DNA of 6,388 bases from Methanobacteriaceae archaeon (GTDB lineage: Archaea > Methanobacteriota > Methanobacteria > Methanobacteriales > Methanobacteriaceae), in the NCBI GenBank assembly GCA_030693105.1, contig JAUYBK010000063.1, positions 1 to 6,388 on the forward strand. The letters are read 5' to 3'. The translations under genes were made by a program, and so were the position numbers. This document shows, in pieces, positions 6,218 through 6,388 of the stretch; within the stretch, counting starts at the first letter, position 1; each line of letters begins with the position of its first letter. The notes under the pieces were generated by a model. That model saw nothing but the letters and a program-made list of their open reading frames with translations, was not told the origin of the DNA and searched no databases.

Positions 6218-6388
6218 TCAGAACACTTTAAATCCAAAGTAATTCAAAAAAGCCAGCATCTGGCAATGCGATCTCTCCGGACTCCCCGGATCAACCCCAC
6301 CATTGCGAGAGACAACTTCACAAGTAACGGCAGGAATTCCGGCTAGATTTGATTCATCCTCCAAAGCACCGGAATAAAGAGTTCCCGC
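6218..6388 (-). CDS. C-terminal fragment of a probable M14-type zinc carboxypeptidase (5' end outside window)
   Basis: An open frame enters from the right edge and ends at TGA (6220-6218), giving 56 residues. It contains SGALEDESNLAGIPAVTCEV. This resembles the end of M14 carboxypeptidase domains, where a loop is followed by a G-I-x-x-x-T-x-E stretch carrying the catalytic glutamate (here E24 of the fragment). The last part, QMLAFLNYFGF, would be the closing helix. The zinc-binding residues expected earlier in the protein are outside the window, so the class is tentative; a succinylglutamate desuccinylase-like member of the same fold is also possible. Coding character is supported by the stop-free frame and the sensible protein sequence. 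Confidence 0.6.
   Translation of the reverse strand, partial: AGTLYSGALEDESNLAGIPAVTCEVVSRNGGVDPGSPERSHCQMLAFLNYFGFKVF

Overview
The window reads as archaeal DNA from a hydrogenotrophic methanogen of the Methanobacteriales, most likely a Methanobacterium-type genome of moderate GC. The reason is the dominant feature: a long, tightly packed minus-strand run of small membrane-protein genes followed by a cysteine-rich polyferredoxin. This is the gene order of the ehb (energy-converting hydrogenase B) operon as known in Methanothermobacter and Methanobacterium. Overlaps of the ATGA type and purine-rich Shine-Dalgarno sites before almost every gene fit this. Every supported gene is on the minus strand, so the window runs from downstream (position 1) to upstream (position 6388).

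Layout in transcription order. First (6388-6218) comes the C-terminal end of a probable M14-type zinc carboxypeptidase. A YdjM/DUF457-type membrane protein follows at 6189-5518. A 211-base intergenic region (5517-5307) holds a TATA-like box and several dyad sequences and is the probable ehb promoter and leader. Then come ehbA (MrpE-like), ehbB (MrpF-like), ehbC (MrpG-like), ehbD (DUF4040/MbhD-like), ehbE (MrpC/NuoK-like), ehbF (MrpD/NuoN-like, starting with TTG), ehbG (three-segment membrane protein), ehbH (MbhE-like), ehbI (MrpB-like), ehbJ (small membrane protein) and ehbK (polyferredoxin), which runs off the left edge. The subunits expected beyond the edge (ehbL to ehbQ, including the [NiFe] small and large subunits and the NuoH-like subunit) are not visible.

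How the genes work together: Ehb is a membrane-bound [NiFe] hydrogenase that uses the ion gradient to drive ferredoxin reduction with H2, mainly for carbon assimilation. The genes here encode its Mrp-antiporter-like ion-translocating membrane module (A to J) and the electron-wire polyferredoxin (K).

I do not see an undescribed system here; the locus is a known one. The points worth a second look are details: the canonical membrane lysines at two positions of EhbF appear to be replaced, a 25-codon reading frame fills the only large gap in the A-J gene cluster and stops one base before the TTG start of ehbF, EhbK has two non-canonical iron-sulfur motifs, and the ehb leader contains interrupted dyads that could be operators.
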